DNA of 64,000 nucleotides from Sycobia sp. Sy_11 (Eukaryota; Arthropoda; Insecta; Hymenoptera; Epichrysomallidae): NCBI GenBank assembly GCA_018907035.1, contig JACCIC010000022.1, positions 3,201,501 to 3,265,500 of the forward strand, read 5' to 3'. Shown piece by piece: positions 1 to 11,860 of this stretch (position 1 is its first letter; each line of letters starts with the position of its first letter). The notes under the pieces were generated by a model. It saw only the letters and a program-made list of their open reading frames with translations, ran no database searches and was not told where the DNA came from. The position numbers and the translations under genes were made by a program.

Positions 1-226
1 GACCCCGACTCACAGCTCTTTTCGGAGCTGTGGGAAGCAGTCGAGGGGAATGTACTGAGGAGGTAGTTTTTTAGTGGGTATGCCCTTCAGAGGTGAGTCC
101 TACATACCCGGGGACCGGTCTCGAGAGAAAAAAAAAATTATTCTTCTTTTAAGCCCATCACCCGCTTTGCTGAGAGATGGTGAAACAGCCGATCTTCATC
201 AAGGTACAGACAACGGATGGGAACAA

Positions 227-271
<45 letters not shown>

Positions 272-589
272 ATTAACTCCGCTACCGCGGATTTATAGTG
301 GCCCTATGTTTCGGCAGTGCCGGTCCCAAGTCCGGATAAAGGAGGAGGGAGTACACTTACAACAACTGGACAGCACACTCTTACAGGTATACACTTCACA
401 ACACTGACACATCAGACAACATAACACCTGGCAAAGGATGGGGTAACCATTGCCACGCTCGCGTGTGACGGTCTTGGCTTGGTTACGGGACGGATAGCAC
501 ATAAGTGGACGAACTTGACAGACTGAAAAATGGGGGAGTACGGGCAATGCTAGTACAGCCGTCATTGAGTAAGTCTGTAGGCGTCATAT

Positions 590-890
590 CTGGCTAGGGG
601 AGCTCTATAAACAGGTTACACACACCTCGCATATAAAGATTCGGGCGCCACGCAGCTCGGAAATTCTGTAGAGTAGTTCGAGCAGCGGGAGCGAGACACG
701 GAGCGAATCCGAGCAAGTACGGAGTGGATGAACTCTACAGGCTCTGAAAGGCACGGGCGCGACTGGAACTGCCAGCTCGTGCGCGGCCGACTAGAGGCCT
801 GCTGTACGCCATCGTCTGACGGGGGGTCCTATAAACTGACATCTTCCCGAATATAAAGATGTGGGCGCCACGCCTCCCGAGGAGCCCTCT
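590..890. repeat. two diverged direct repeats, about 229 bp apart
   Basis: Segments at about 598-655 and 827-885 share CTATAAAC and ATATAAAGAT..GGGCGCCACGC. They lie just upstream of the LINE endonuclease remnant and may be its 5' tandem units. Apart from a TA microsatellite, nothing else was recognised in 1-590. Confidence 0.4.
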
Positions 891-934
891 CATAAGGGTA
901 ATCGGGTTGCGAGAGTTAACCGAATGAGGCCATC

Positions 935-1549
935 GGGGGTTTCCAGTCTAAACTGGATGCCCTTGAGGATGCGGTAAGAGAAATGGAGGGGGAGCTGGTA
1001 GTGGCTGGGGATTGGAACAGCAAAGCTCTCGAGTAGGGGGAACCCTTGCCAGACTCTAGGGGAAGACAAGAAATGGATATGGCATGCAGACTAGGTCTGG
1101 TTGTCTTGAACTCCGGATCTACGTCGACCTTTCGGAGACTTGGCTACAGGGAGACCATCCCTGATGTATCCTTTGCGACGGAGATTCTGGCCGCACGAGT
1201 GCGGGACTGGTGTGTGATCGAAGACTATACAGGCAGCGATCACCAATACATCACCTTCCGCGTTGGTGATGCTACGCCAGTCAGGGCGACAGTTGAACGT
1301 CGCCCAGCCAGATGGATCGTCGCGAGGATGGATCACGAGAAGTTTTCCCAGGCACTAGAACGCGGACAGCGCCTTCTGGTTGAATTACCATGGAGCGCAA
1401 CGCTTTACGAGTGCGCGAAAGCGGTAACGGAAGCTACAATGCATCTGATCCACCAAGCCTGCAAGCAAGCGATACCGAGGAAACTCGCGGGTCGTGCTCG
1501 CCGTCCGACTTATTGGTGGACTATATTAAAGATGCCGTTAGATAAATAA
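935..1549 (+). mobile_element. R1-like LINE endonuclease fragment
   Basis: Apurinic-type endonuclease domain of a non-LTR retrotransposon. VVAGDWNSKA at about 1000 is followed by one in-frame stop, then the end of the domain with LVVLNSGSTSTFRR, a PDVSFAT motif and the catalytic GSDHQYI near residue 64 of the open frame at 1046. The frame continues to RRPTYWWT, which normally precedes the reverse transcriptase in R1-type elements, and then breaks off. The GC-rich codon use differs from the surrounding AT-rich DNA. Dead, truncated copy. Confidence 0.75.
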
Positions 1550-2028
1550 GGGTAACATTTATTACAAGTTAACCTTCAGCGACCAAATAAAAAAAGTGAC
1601 GTATAGGGCTGCTTAAGCAACAACACAATTTGAGATCCATTTTAGTAAGTTCGAATCCTATAGACTCTAGAACTCAAGTTGTAATTAAGTTATTCATTTG
1701 ATTACTTTAAAAGATGCAGAAATATTTTGTGAGTAAGCGTATAAGTGAGGAAAACTGGAATTGTTTTTACTGTTGCGCTGAAAATATGCTCGTGACAAAA
1801 CTATCAATTCATATTGATCATTTAAAATTAGTGTTATTACTTAACAGATTCTATAAATACATATATTCAGCAGTTACAATTTATATTCAAATACAGAAGC
1901 TTAGATATTTTATATATTCCTGAAATCTGAATTAAAAGGGTATGTCTATCTAATTTTTACTTTGCGATAACCATTTCTTTAACAAAATAAGTTCAAAATT
2001 TAGGAATTCAATAAGAAAATAGTATAAA
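1550..2028. other. AT-rich sequence, no gene seen
   Basis: Short open frames only. A GTTCGAATCC-like stretch near 1650 resembles a tRNA B-box but no tRNA fold is evident. Confidence 0.4.
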
Positions 2029-2378
2029 TCGATGGCTCCGATTCACATAATACTATTCGAGAACCCTACTTCATACAATGCTAATTCAATCGCACGTGCA
2101 ATGTAATACCAATTCAAACGCGCATGCAATAAATGTCACTTCAATCATCCGTGCAATATAATGCCAATTCTATCATCGATGCAATCTAATGCCAAATCAA
2201 CCCGAATTTCATACAATGTTTTTTCAATAATGAGTTTTAAATAAAATTTCGCTAAAAATGCGTTCCTCTCTTTTTATTGCTCGAACGTTTGAATTAGCAT
2301 TATATTCCAAGCGCATTTAAATTGGTATTTTACAAAATTTTTTTTTGAATTGGAATTGTATAAATAGGAGCCATCGAA
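2029..2378. repeat. inverted-repeat element with about five degenerate 28-bp tandem units
   Basis: The ends carry the inverted pair CGATGGCTCC (2031) and GGAGCCATCG (2367). Between about 2078 and 2220 there are five degenerate units of roughly 28 bp built on AATGCCAATTCAA...GTGCAAT. Around 2285-2350 similar units occur in the opposite orientation. The arrangement resembles a small foldback or MITE-type element. Confidence 0.5.
2359..2367 (+). promoter_or_regulatory. TATA box upstream of the cysteine-rich peptide gene
   Basis: TATAAATAG lies about 280 bp before the ATG, allowing for a short 5' exon and one intron whose acceptor is at 2621. It sits inside the right end of an inverted-repeat element (2029-2378). 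No transcription start is demonstrated. Confidence 0.4.
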
Positions 2379-2636
2379 AGATTTATCGATACTGATTTAA
2401 TGATTTAAAAAGAATTTCACGATCCGTCTTAGTACTTTTGCTATTATTTCATTTTAATTTTATTATAACGCAATTTAAATATTGTAAACAACACATTTTT
2501 GCTTTGTTATGGTAGTTACTATGAACTCGTGTCGAAGATTATAAGACAAGAGCTCATAGGATATTCAAATTACTAAATAACAATAATACATTTAGATAAT
2601 CATGCAATTGTTTTGTTTTAGGTCCTTATAACAGAG

Positions 2637-2828
2637 ATGAAAATGAAGATAGCTTTATTCCTATTTTTACTTGTGCTCTTTACTTTTAACCTTTCTACTG
2701 CATTCATTAAAAGATGCTCGATAGTGTCCGATATAACTTGCTTGACAGATGAAACTACTCAGGAATGTAATACTCGATCAAAGTGTCAGTGTCTGGCCAA
2801 GGCATGTGTGTGTGAAATATGTTATTGA
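2637..2828 (+). CDS. small secreted peptide with eight cysteines (unknown family)
   Basis: A 63-residue protein. Residues 1-22 are a clear signal peptide (basic MKMK start, then a Leu/Phe-rich core ending LSTA). The remaining 41 residues contain eight cysteines spaced C-x7-C-x8-C-x5-C-x-C-x4-C-x-C-x2-C and end in Tyr, an even number fitting four disulfides. A splice acceptor (TTTTGTTTTAG) lies at 2621, 15 bases before the ATG, so there is probably a 5' untranslated exon; a TATAAATAG box sits upstream at 2359. Candidate roles are antimicrobial peptide, protease inhibitor or venom/salivary component. The spacing does not match a defensin pattern I know, so no function is assigned. The short open frame alone would be weak evidence; signal peptide plus cysteine density make it credible. 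Confidence 0.65.
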   Translation: MKMKIALFLFLLVLFTFNLSTAFIKRCSIVSDITCLTDETTQECNTRSKCQCLAKACVCEICY

Positions 2829-2829
2829 T

Positions 2830-4200
2830 AACAATATCCATAAGATATTATTATAATGCATTCTGATTGATGTTTTTTATTAATGCAACTTATGCTTATG
2901 TTTGTTACATGAATCTACTTTGTAACATAAAAACGACCAGACAGTCAAAATTATCTAGTTGATAAATTAACTAATTTTCGAGAAAATATTTTAAAAAATT
3001 CTGTATTGATTAAATAAATAACTTTTTTATCCATTACTTAGATAATAAAAATCTTTTTAGAAATTATTATAATATATTTTATTCATAGTATTTATGTATA
3101 TATATAAAGTTGCGTAAAAAGTTGAGCATATTGTGACCGCACTTATAGATTTTGCAAAAAGAAAATTAGGAAATATAAAGGATACGTTTCCTCGAGCTAC
3201 AGTCAAACACGAGCAGGACAGTGCGAACACGCGTAAAGAATAATTAGCGTAACTAGTCCTCAATCCAGCTGTTCCGAACATTTAAACCCAGCTCATTACG
3301 AATACTATATTGGGTATACGAAACGTTAATGGAATATTTTTTGTTGGCCAAAGTTTGATTGACACATACGCTTCAACACATTTTCTAACCAAACGCTTTG
3401 TTCGTAAATTGAAATCTCCGAATCAGTCTTGCGCTATGCCTATTAGCACTATTGCGTATCTACATGTTCGTTCATATTGATTTTTGAAAAAGCTTCTCAT
3501 TTTTAATTGTTCCTCTATTTACGAAGGAAGCTTCGTCAGAAGTATTTGCTCAAAGATCGTGAAATTTGCCACATCACACAAAAGTGAGATGATTCACTTT
3601 TATCATTCCGGATCAATTGATATATTATTTGGATCAAATGTTACTCTACCGCTTTTATGCGTAGAACAAATTTTCACAAGACAAATCAAATATTTACCTT
3701 CAGAAAACTCAGCTAACCCGAGTAGTCGCAGACATTATTGTACACTAATTGATTTCTCCTTGTTACGTTCAATTTTTCCGAGATTGATGATATTATTTCA
3801 AAAGATTCAATACATTTAAAAAATTATCTATGCAAGATTTATTACGAAAAATTAACCATCCGGGATTAGTTTGTCAGATCTTTCTGTAAAATAGGAATAT
3901 GAAAGGGGTATTTCCTCCCTCACAACGCAATTCTTAAATCGTCCAGTGGAAGATCTCTAGAACCTGTAATTCAGCCTAAAATATTTAATTATTGATTGAA
4001 GTTTAGGACACAAATACATTATCGCCGCCAATATTAAAAAAATATTGATCGAACATTCCAATGTTTTTTATTATGATGAAAGGCGAATTCAAACTGTTCA
4101 ATTAAATATACTAGATGGATAACTTAGTTTCCGACCTTGTTTAACGGAAAAAGGACATTTATGATGGAAAATAGATACACGTTAACTTAATCAAAATACG
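2830..4200. other. AT-rich intergenic sequence, no gene recognised
   Basis: Contains a 111-residue open frame at 3484-3819 that starts with TTG and has no recognisable motif. It is probably chance or old transposon remnant. Confidence 0.4.
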
Positions 4201-4204
4201 CCAC

Positions 4205-4440
4205 AAAAACTCTTCTTTTTTACCTGGCAAAATTTCATAATGGTACTTTCGGTCAAATCGCGTGGTATCGATTTTCCTTTTTTATGAATCTTTCCAATCG
4301 CATGTAAATGTTTTTCAACTGCTCTGTCACTGACTCGTAACTTATTAGCAAGTTCTTTCTACATTTGAGCTGAGTTTTCGTTCAATAATGCTTGCAATTC
4401 ACACTCAAACTTTATTTAACAAATAATCGAAATTACGTGG
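4205..4440 (-). mobile_element. mariner transposase fragment
   Basis: Reverse-strand translation gives ALLNENSAQM, a stop, then KELANKLRVSDRAVEKHLHA and GKIHKKGKSIPRDLTES, the helix-turn-helix segment of a mariner transposase. Both ends are lost and an in-frame stop is present. Confidence 0.65.
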
Positions 4441-4978
4441 GTACAAAACCGAATATAAAAGCCTAAGCACGTAAATATAAAAAACAAATTCGGAAATATA
4501 TGAAAGAGTTCATTCAAAAACTATCCAAAAAAACTAAAATCGAAAAGAACCAAAAAAAACTAAGTTCGAAAAATAACCAAAATAATTAAGTCCGAAAATT
4601 ACAGAAAATTATCGCGAGCAGTATTTCGCAGTAAACGAAATTTCAATCGGCAAGTAATGAATATTAACTTCACTGGGCTGGTATTGATGTGTGGTTTTGG
4701 CAGAGCTCTTCGAAGATTTTCAAGGAATAGACTTCCTTGGCCAGTGGTGCTCGAAAACGCATAAATTTTATTTATGAAACAAACTTCTTCATTCGTTTTC
4801 TTACAACGATAAGAGCAAAAGGATATCAATACAATAATTCTAATATAGCCCGCAGTAAATACAAAATTACTATTTCAGATTTGCTAACTGGATTTATACA
4901 AATTATATATTATTAATAAATAACTGATCAAAGGATTCCTATAAATCGTATTCAATATAACGTTTTATATATTACTTA

Positions 4979-5028
<50 letters not shown>

Positions 5029-5300
5029 TATCATTAAACTTCTTGTTACATTAACGTGCAATGAATAATTCAATGAAAACTACAATTAATTTCTTAACAG
5101 TAATTATGGTTTCTACGTTCAGATGTTCAATTCTTGAGGATAAGCATATCATACCTTATATTACGGTCCAAATTTAATCTTATAAAATAATCCTTCTATA
5201 TTCATTTACTTTATTTTGATAAGTATCCAAGATTCTTAATTTATTAAACTATTAGATGATTGATTAATCTAATATCATGAATTTCATCTATTAATTATTT
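4440..5300. other. AT-rich sequence with a (TA)n microsatellite
   Basis: (TA)n at about 4981-5026. Nothing else recognised. Confidence 0.5.
4981..5026. repeat. (TA)n microsatellite
   Basis: Pure TA tract. Similar tracts elsewhere are at 229-267, 35401-35446, 42741-42791, 48250-48340, 49718-49776 and 51066-51122. Confidence 0.95.
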
Positions 5301-5314
5301 AATATAAGCACAAT

Positions 5315-5915
5315 GTCTGGGGTATACAAGTAAATTTCCAGCGTTTGTCAAAAGATTCTATCACCAGTGGATCCGGGACAGAAATGTCAGACCTCATGTG
5401 TTATATTTGTAGGTTGTGTATCTGTCAACAACTTTGCACCATTATATTTGAGCATTTCTTTCGGTGTCATTTATTGTATCGAGACAAATGATAGCAACTT
5501 TCCAGCCAAATAAACGTCATTTGCGGGAAGCACTGCTTCTATTCTTTAATATACGAAAAAGTGCGGCAGAGGCCTATCGAGCCGCGAGTGGTTTATACGG
5601 TTCAACTGTGGTGATATTGAAGTTGAAGACAAGGATCGCTCCGGAAAGCCGAAAATTTTTAAAGACGAACTTGCTGCATCATTGGACGTCACGAAACAAG
5701 CCGTTTCCATGTATCTAAAAGCATTGAGATTCATAATAAATTCAATCAAAAGGTTGAAACTGGCTGCCATACGAATTGAAGACCACAAACGTCGAACGGC
5801 AATTTTACATACCCGAAATGTTGCTGTAGCGGTATAAAATCAAATCATTTTTGTATTGTATTGTCATTGGTAATGAAAAATTGATTTATTATGATAACCC
5901 TAAGTAAATCCATTT
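5315..5915 (+). mobile_element. mariner element, 5' half (plus strand, decayed)
   Basis: The transposase start is readable as FQPNKRHLREALLLFFNIRK followed by SAAEAYR (from about 5494), then KQAVSMYLKAL near 5694 and IGNEKLIYYDNPK near 5869, in shifting frames. The 5' flank at 5330-5470 matches, inverted, the element at 11460-11860. The gene is broken by frameshifts and stops the plus-strand match at about 5915. Confidence 0.75.
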
Positions 5916-6224
5916 CTAGTCGATAGATGTTTCGTTTCGAAAAATTATGTCGACGAGTGCACGGTGTTTACTTTCCCTTCAGTAGCATATGTATATATTT
6001 ACAAAAAGCAAACATTTACCGACCCATTGGTATTAAGCTTGGGGCAGCGAGTAACTTCGGTTGAAGTACATAATATTTTACACTTAATAATTCTGTTTTT
6101 TTTCTTTATAAATTATATACCATAGACAACGTTGCCAGATGCAATAATATCATATTATATACTTCAAATATTCCAGATGTAGCAGTGTCAAATTCCTTTT
6201 AGGCGACATGTGTTAGGCTTTATG

Positions 6225-6825
6225 GAATTATTACATATCCTAGAATCAAAGAATCGTTCATCCGAAGTTATAACTATTTCTCATCTTGCTGGTAATTTAT
6301 GAATCGCAGACCAAAAAAAATTCTCGTGTTTTGAGCCCAGGAACGTATCGAGCCCAGGAACGTATCGAGCCAATTTTTGATTCTGCCTACTGAACTCAAG
6401 TGTATTCCCATCAGAACATTCTGCATTGATGGAAACAAGTGGTAGTCAAGAGTCTCGAATATAAGGCGGGTGAGGTAGAATTTCTCATCCACTATTCTCC
6501 AAATAGTTTTTGACCGAAGCCGCAACATGTGGTGCGTTCTCGTGATGCAGAATGACGGGCTCAGGCCTGGTTTTATATTCTAGCCGTTTTTCATGTAATG
6601 CTCACTTCAAATGAATAAGATAGGTTCGATATAATGGTCCTTTGATGGTTTGATCACTCTTTCAAGTAGTTCGTAGTATATGGCACCGTTTGGATCTCAC
6701 CACATACAGAGCATGACCTCATGTACATGAATATTTCGTTTCGACGTTGATTGATAGTGATTGCTGGGCTTTGTATACGATTTTCTGCGTTTAGGGTTAT
6801 TATAATAAATCAAATTTTTTCGTTC
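6225..6825 (-). mobile_element. mariner element, 3' half (minus strand, decayed)
   Basis: Reverse-strand translation gives YNNPKRRKSY, MLCMWWDPNG (the residues around the second catalytic Asp), IYYELLERV, then DYHLFPSMQN and SSVGRIKNWLDTFL and the C-terminus EIVITSDERFFD. It is complementary in content to the 5' half at 5315-5915 but in the opposite orientation. Frameshifts and stops are present. Confidence 0.75.
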
Positions 6826-6829
6826 GTTT

Positions 6830-7612
6830 ATACAGTCGTTCTGAACAGAGTTGATTATAATTGCTCCGTAGTCCGTGAAAACGAGTAAACATATGAAGGT
6901 GCTTGCAAATGACCAAAATTAAACAGTGTGGCAATCGTCTCTTAAATTTCGGACTGCTTTTGCAGTCCCGAATTGTTAAACCAAAATTTGTATATTCCAA
7001 AAATGGCTTCTGATACCAGAAGTCATTTTACTTAAGTTCCTCAACGTTCTTCTGATTCCATTAGTAAAATATATTCAGGTGCCTTTCTCAGCTCTACTCC
7101 AACCAAAGAACATGCAGTTATAACAGATGTAATAGAAAATTTCACAAATGATTACATAGATGCTATAGTAGAAACCATTAGAATCGGACACGTAAGATTT
7201 ATTTCTAAAGTTACAGGTAACAGAATCCAAATCTATCTTTTCGAAAAATTACTAGTAGAGAAGGCTACTAACTGTATTTAATAAAAGGGGCGAGTTAAAA
7301 TTCAGACCTCTAATCATAAATCAAGGAAGACTAGTAATATCTCCAATGTCGATCCTACTATCCTCCATGAAATTCTCCTGAATTTTCGAAAGAAAAATTC
7401 AATCACTCCTATTTCAACAATGCAATATCTTGGAGCTGACTTATGAAAGCCTGATAGAGCAAATATTTTGTCATTTCGTCGTCAATTACATATAAAAAAA
7501 AAAGCACATCTGATGCCCGAATCGGCTCAAATTTTGCATGATGACACACCATATTGGATTTTCTTTACTGCCGACTCTACTAGATGTTAATCATGTAACC
7601 ATAATGGTCATA
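6830..7612 (+). mobile_element. LINE ORF1 region (gag-like), interrupted by a mariner
   Basis: After a probable 5' leader, translation gives EHAVITDVIENFTNDYIDAI and RIGHVRFISKVTGNRIQIYL, then DDTPYWI followed by a zinc-knuckle start (C..C....GH). The mariner at 7613 cuts the zinc knuckle. It belongs with the ORF2 downstream of the mariner. Confidence 0.6.
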
Positions 7613-8495
7613 CGAGGTGTGTTCAAAAAGAAACGAGAATTTTTAAATTTCGCGGGTTTGGAGAGTCCGCCTGTATAAATGTTTTTTATCATGTTGGTAC
7701 GCATACCCCTGAAGTACGATAAAATTTTCAGCAATATTCATTGCTTACTTTTTAAGTGGCAGCCTCTAACGTTAAACATGTTTTTTGAGCTCGGCGATTT
7801 TCGTTTGTCGAGCCTTTTTCGGACTTAGCGATTAAGAATGCCTCCACTGGGACGATTGAGCCTTAGTTTCGAAATCATATCCGTAAACCCATGTTTCGTC
7901 ACCTGTTATAACACGTTTTAGTAGTTTTGCATCGTTAATAACTTCATTTATCGACATTCGCCGCTGTTTTTGTTCAAAATTCAACAATTTTGGAACAAAT
8001 TTTGCTACCACACGTTTCATATCTAAAACATCCGAAAAAATTTCATGGCATGAGCCAACTGATACGCCAATATAATCAGCAACTCCTCTGATTGTGATTC
8101 GGCGATCATTCATAACCATTTCACTTTTTTCACGTTTTCATCGGTTGTTGATGTGCTTAGACGTCCGGATCATTCGTCATCTTCAACGTTTTCGTGGCCA
8201 TCTTGGAAACGCTTATACCACTCGTAAATCTCTGCTTTACTCATAGCAGATTTACCATATACCTTTGTTAACATTTTACAAACTTCACTACACTTTATTT
8301 CATTTTTTACGCAAAATTGAATACAAATTCTTTGCTCAATTTTTTTCACAAACGAAAATCGCCCGGCTCAAACGCCTAACGTTAACGGCTGGCACTTAAA
8401 AAGTAAGCAATGAATTTTGCTGAAATTGTTATCCTACTTCAGACACATGCGTACTAACATAATAAAAAACATGTATACAGGCGGAGTCTGACGAG
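7613..8495 (-). mobile_element. mariner element inserted in the LINE
   Basis: The left end begins near GAGGTGTGTTCAAAAAGAAA, a mariner-type terminal repeat; the right end carries only part of the matching repeat (TACAGGCGGAGTCT) and is truncated. The minus-strand frame 8119-7832 reads MNDRRITIRGVADYIGVSVG, MKRVVAKFVPKLLNFEQKQR and VITGDETWVYGYDFETKAQS, a transposase fragment with the first catalytic Asp (GDE). The C-terminal half is deleted. Confidence 0.75.
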
Positions 8496-8499
8496 GAAA

Positions 8500-11400
8500 T
8501 GGAATTCGACAGCTCTCATACAACATAATAAAGTAAATCCGACTAAATAAAGTAAATATATTAATTCAATTACATATACATATTCATATTATGTCTTTTA
8601 ACAAGAAGCTTAAGTGCGTTTTTTTGAATGCAAGAAGCTTACGTAAACGTTAAAACGAACTACCAGACATTCTTAAAAACTTTGGTTATCTTTATCCACA
8701 TTGAAAACTGGTTATCGGATCATACTATAGACTTAGAACAATAAAAATTTCCTGGCTTTCCTACATACCGCGTTGATCGCCTTCACGGAAGAGTAGGGGG
8801 GATTCTTCTACTCATCAAAATAAGATTCTACTCATAAGATTGAATTAACTAATCTAGCGACGCCACATACTTCTTTAGAATTAGTGGACATTAAATTTAC
8901 CAATTTTACACCAATAATTATAATAATATTTTACTTTGTTATGGAGTACGAGGTAATAATTTAAATCAGCTACAATAGGATAAAATTATTGAAAATTGCT
9001 CAAAAACTGTAATGTGTAATGGTTGGCCACTTTAATGCCGACAATAAGTTGTGGAATTGAGAAAAAGTTGATTCGAACGGTGAAAAGTTACAAAATAATA
9101 CTGATAAATTTTATTTATGCATACAATCGAGATACATGCACATATGTCGATACATGTCCTGTAAAAAATTGAATTTAGACTTGATAATAACGTCGCTCAA
9201 TCTTGCTGATAAAATAGAATACTCTGCTTATGTCGATCCGCTAGGATCAGATCATTGCTATGAATGTTATTATTCCTATTGCAATGAATGTTAATTTACA
9301 AAAAAAAATGTATTACAAAAAAAAACTTTTAGAACTAATAGTATAAAAACCGTTTGGGAAAAAGTTTATATTGAGCTCTCTGAAAAAATAGTCGGTTTTT
9401 CTTCAGAAGACTCCATTTTTTCATACTTGCCTAAACAACCATTTTTTCCTTATAAGAAAAGAGATAATCCTGTTTCAAGATGGAAAACAGAATGCGAGAA
9501 AACTAAGAGGTTAAGAAAAATTGCTTATAAAAAATGGGAATTTAATAAAAATAAAGAAAATTTTATCGAGTACAAAAACGCTATTGTCAATGGGATTAAA
9601 ACTTTTTAAAATAGCTAAATTAATCACTTTAAAAAATTTGCCTGAAAATTTGAATTTTGAATTTGAATTTTCATGAAAATATCAATTATATTTGAAACAC
9701 GGCTAAAATATTAAAAAATGAATGAGTTAAAATTACCTCAAATTATTCGAATAGTAACTTACAAGACGATGTTGAAATTGAAAACGCCATTATAAAACTT
9801 TGTCCCGCCTGGGTAGCTAGTGATCCAAGTTGGATACCAAGCTGCTGCTGTGGATCGGAATTTTTGGATGTGCAGTTTGATATGGAATATCAAATTTTTT
9901 ACATGTGCAGTTTAATACAGCTTTATTTGCAAGAAAAATTTACAGCATCTCCTGGCATGGACGGCATTAGCTATGACATTATCAAAAAACTGTATACTTC
10001 ATGTAATTGTAAACTATTTGTGTCGCTAGTAAAAAAAAGACTTCAATGGTGGTATGAACACTTTGAATTATTATCGAAAAATGAAGCCGGATTTCGCACC
10101 GGCGGGTCATACACAGGTAATGTTGTTAATCTCACCACGTAAATCAATGACGCCCTTTTTCGAAAGAAATTTGTACTCGCTGTGTTTCACTGGTGCATTC
10201 AACAATGTATGATAGTCTATAACAATAGGCTGTTCAGGAAAAATAATTAAATTTGTAAAAAATTTTACAAGCGAGAGATTAATTTATTTTGATAATTTAA
10301 AAGATTTCTTTAGAATCGGAAATGAAGGTGTATGTCAGGGCGTTGTTTCAAGTCCTCTCTTATATATAATATACATGAAAAATGTTGTCGATAATTTACC
10401 TAAAAGCGTTGAAATATGCCAATTTGCCGATGATCTACTGATTTATTCCCAATTCTCTCCTTTAAAAAGCAGCAAATATAATTAAAATTAATCTGAGTAT
10501 GATATGTTTAGGTCGCGCACCAGAGAAAATTGTATTAATAAATTTTAACTATTAAAATATAAAACCAGAAGAAGTATAAATTACGGTCGACCAGTGTGTT
10601 ATAAAATCAAATGAAACAATACATTTCATAAGAATCATTCTAGATTATAAGCACTCATTTAACAATCAAATTTCTTATGTACTACAAATATGTACTAGAG
10701 GTCTCAATATATGGTGAGGTTCGGATCCTAATACTCATATTTTTCTACAAGAATTTTGTGCGATCGATTTGTGATTCCGTTTCTTTTATCTATTTCCCGT
10801 CACAAAAAGGCCTAGTAAGCAAAATCGAAAAACTTCAGTACTGCGCTTTTCGAAAGCACTCTGTTACCGACTAAGTATTTAAATATTATATAAGATGAAT
10901 CTAAATAAATCTAAACCTAATAAAAAATTAATATTATTTAACTCTTGAGCTAAATTCGTACTAAATAACTATAGTCGTCTCCTTACTGACCACAACCTCT
11001 ATGATTATGAATATCAAACGTACTATACCAAATGATCTGTCAATTTTGAATTAGGCTCTCGGATAAAAAGCTCTCCCAATCCAAATACGGTATTAAAGAA
11101 TTTCATTGTTGAACAAAACTGAGCAACTATATATATTAATGGCAGCAAGACCCCGAATGCTTTAGCTACGGATTTTCCTGGTTTTCTCCTGAGTTATATA
11201 TAAAAACAAGCATATCAATCAGCAAATTTGTTTGTGTATTTACTGAAGAATGGACTGCTCTCCCCATTGCTCTTGACGTTGCACTAATGAATACAAGTAG
11301 AAACTATCCCATTTTCTCAGACGCCGGAAGCACTCTGCAGATTCTTAATTCAACAAAATCTAAAGCTATAATATAAGAGTTCACATATTTTAGAGATTAA
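8500..11400 (+). mobile_element. LINE ORF2 (endonuclease, reverse transcriptase, RNase H), decayed
   Basis: Plus-strand fragments in order: endonuclease (FLNARSLRKR near 8620; LDLIITSLNLADKIEYSAYV and PLGSDHCYE near 9175-9260), a linker (ECEKTKRLRKIAYKKWEF near 9490), reverse transcriptase (SPGMDGISYDIIKKL near 9950; AGFRTGGSYTGNVVNLTT near 10085; VCQGVVSSPLLYIIYM then QFADDLLIYS with the catalytic FADD at about 10418-10447), and an RNase H-like end (TAEWTALSIALDVALMN near 11240). Many stops and frameshifts. RNase H suggests the I/Jockey-related group. Confidence 0.75.
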
Positions 11401-11459
11401 CAAAATATATAATTTATTTTCAGAACAGAATCCATACTATCAAATTAAATTTGTTTGTT

Positions 11460-11860
11460 TTCTTCAATACTTTTCGGTTTTACAGAGTAATCCTTGCTTC
11501 AACTTCATAATCACCACTTTTGAACCGTTTGAACCACTCGCGGTACGTCGATTCACCAATGTATTCTGCCCCATAAGTTTCCGAAAGCAAACTTAGGCTT
11601 CAATTGCACTTTTCCTCATATTAAAGAATAGAAGCAGCGCTTCCTGCAAATGACGTTGATTTGGATGGAAACTTATCACGATTTTGCTCGACAAAATAAA
11701 TGACACCGAAAGAAATGCTCAAATATAATGCTGCAAAATTGTTGACAGATACACAACATATAAATATAACACATGAGGTCTGACATTTCTGTCCGGGATC
11801 CACTGGTGACGCAATCTTTGACAAACGCTGGAAACTTGCTTGTACACCCAATATAACACG
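11460..11860 (-). mobile_element. mariner 5' end fragment
   Basis: The minus strand reads FQPNQRHLQEALLLFFNMRK, then YIGESTYREWFKRFKSGDYE. The 5' flank is nearly identical, inverted, to 5330-5470. Only the N-terminal third of the transposase remains. Confidence 0.7.

Noticed and set aside
74..298. Open frames ending in long Tyr-Ile repeats (also near 16425, 38188, 51017, 48156 and 26006)
   Set aside because: They are translations of (TA)n microsatellites, not genes.
930..942. kB-like GGGGGTTTCCA
   Set aside because: One mismatch to consensus and located in a dead LINE.
3484..3819. 111-residue open frame
   Set aside because: Starts with TTG, has no motif, no splice support and AT-driven composition.
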